Virus record (IMG/VR): IMGVR_UViG_3300020189_000074
Coordinates: 1 to 22,614 of that record
Strand: one strand, 5' to 3'
DNA: 22,614 nt
Source: a virus
Positions within the stretch are counted from its first letter, which is position 1. Every line of letters starts with the position of its first letter. The notes below the pieces were generated by a model, which saw only the letters and a list, made by a program, of their open reading frames with translations, was not told where the DNA came from and ran no database searches. Positions 21,928 through 22,614 of the stretch are shown piece after piece. Made by a program: the position numbers and the translations under genes.

Positions 21928-22614
21928 GAGCAGTACTAATTGGTCAAGTTAGAAAAAACCCGGTCTACTACGACCTAGACGGAAAAGAAACTGACGCGTT
22001 CGTTGTCGATAAAGAAAACAACGTTGTTCCGGTCAACGTTATCTCCCTCATTGGCAAAGGCCTCATAGAACCCATCAACGACTCCGACTTCACTGACTTC
22101 TTTTGGAATGGTTCCAAAGAGAGCAGCAAAAGATGGGAAAACATTTTTATCCATCGCGTTCAAGATGTGCCAGACAAACTGTTGCGTGGAGTTCAAATGC
22201 TTACCACTCCACCAAAAAAGAAGAATCCGGCGCGATCGAAAGCCGTTGAGGAAAAAGCGCTGAGAGCAGATGCCTACAAAGCGCTTGTTGAGAGCGAGCA
22301 GCACGAGAAAGCACTGGGTCGAAGTCTAAATCGATTCGGTGGAAGGGCTACTGCGGGTGTTCGTGGATTCGTTCGTAATGCCCGATGGGACCCTGACGCA
22401 TTGGATGCTGACGGTGATGGTTGGGTTCAGGAAGGAACACAGTTCGCTCGTCGGATAACCGGTGCTAATGTGACGAAACCGAATAAGCCTTCTCCACCCG
22501 AAGTCAACGTTGAGCACTATCGCGCGCTTAGAAGTCAACAAAGGCGCAATTATCAGAACTATCTAAGCGGATCGATCAGTGAACGACTTGCAAAACGTAA
22601 AGCGCGATTCTACA
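21924..22614 (+). CDS. Partial phage structural-region protein with D-x-D-x-D-G-x-VQEGT motif
   Basis: The frame is open from ATG 21924 to the window end (230 complete codons), so the C-terminus is missing. GAGG lies seven bases before the start. The N-terminal part (about 1-60) is a small mixed domain with VVDKENNVVPVNVISLIGKG; a WNGSKESSKRWENIF part and a Lys/Arg/Ala-rich helical stretch follow. Residues about 150-170 carry ARWDPDALDADGDGWVQEGT, a calcium-loop-like motif that also occurs in the frameshift extension after the protease (near 10142). An ALRSQQ follows about 35 residues later, the same order as in that extension. This suggests a shared module among the virion proteins. The family is not identified. 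Confidence 0.8.
   Translation, partial: MRAVLIGQVRKNPVYYDLDGKETDAFVVDKENNVVPVNVISLIGKGLIEPINDSDFTDFFWNGSKESSKRWENIFIHRVQDVPDKLLRGVQMLTTPPKKKNPARSKAVEEKALRADAYKALVESEQHEKALGRSLNRFGGRATAGVRGFVRNARWDPDALDADGDGWVQEGTQFARRITGANVTKPNKPSPPEVNVEHYRALRSQQRRNYQNYLSGSISERLAKRKARFY

Noticed and set aside
22214-22220. A second slippery heptamer, A-AAA-AAG, in the last partial gene
   Set aside because: It is in frame, but -1 slippage meets a stop after about ten codons, only a weak 4-bp stem lies downstream, and the unshifted frame carries the conserved VQEGT motif.
1-22614. tRNA genes, CRISPR arrays, insertion sequences, integrase or attachment sites
   Set aside because: I looked through the non-coding gaps, none longer than 185 bases, and saw no cloverleaf, regular spacer-repeat array, transposase or recombinase gene.

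Overview
The window looks like part of a tailed double-stranded DNA phage (Caudoviricetes, HK97-type head). The large terminase subunit, portal and HK97-family prohead protease are all recognisable. Several virion-protein modules (a Cys-rich N-terminus followed by PepSY-like repeats and an ALPDGS...IIKRA domain, a KGGLTAAGR domain, and a D-x-D-x-D-G-x-VQEGT motif) remind me of proteins from phages of Actinobacteria. The host therefore may be an actinobacterium, but that is an inference from memory, not a database result. No bacterial housekeeping gene, rRNA, tRNA, CRISPR array or integrase is visible.

Layout. Positions 1-6084 lie on the minus strand and hold ten tightly packed, mostly overlapping genes. 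In transcription order they are: terminase large subunit, a hypothetical protein, a Rad52-type annealing protein, a RecB/Cas4-like PD-(D/E)XK nuclease, a hypothetical protein, an HNH nuclease, a RuvC-like resolvase, a helical hypothetical protein, a dCMP deaminase and a ParB-like protein cut by the window edge. Short overlaps (GTGA, ATGA, TAATG) suggest one polycistronic unit for recombination, nucleotide supply and packaging. A 58-bp divergent gap separates it from the plus-strand head genes.

Positions 6143-22614 lie on the plus strand: a small membrane protein, the portal with a C-terminal extension, an intergenic region with tandem TTTACGTAAA palindromes, the prohead protease, a very long coiled-coil protein, an acidic cysteine-containing protein, a 2342-residue giant protein with a HELGH metallopeptidase-like motif and a C-terminal ADP-ribosyltransferase-like domain, a 74-residue protein, and a partial gene running off the end. 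No major capsid protein is recognisable in the window.

The most interesting signal is at 10098-10147. The protease ends on an A-rich slippery site followed six bases later by a perfect 7-bp GC-rich stem, and the next reading frame has no ATG, GTG or TTG for its first 51 codons, although those codons look coding. This is a strong candidate for a programmed -1 ribosomal frameshift giving a protease fusion of about 1517 residues. The fused protein and the giant protein also share a recurring peptide of the form (G/A)(L/M)RS-x-(T/Q), written with different codons each time. These sites could be processing sites in large virion polyproteins.
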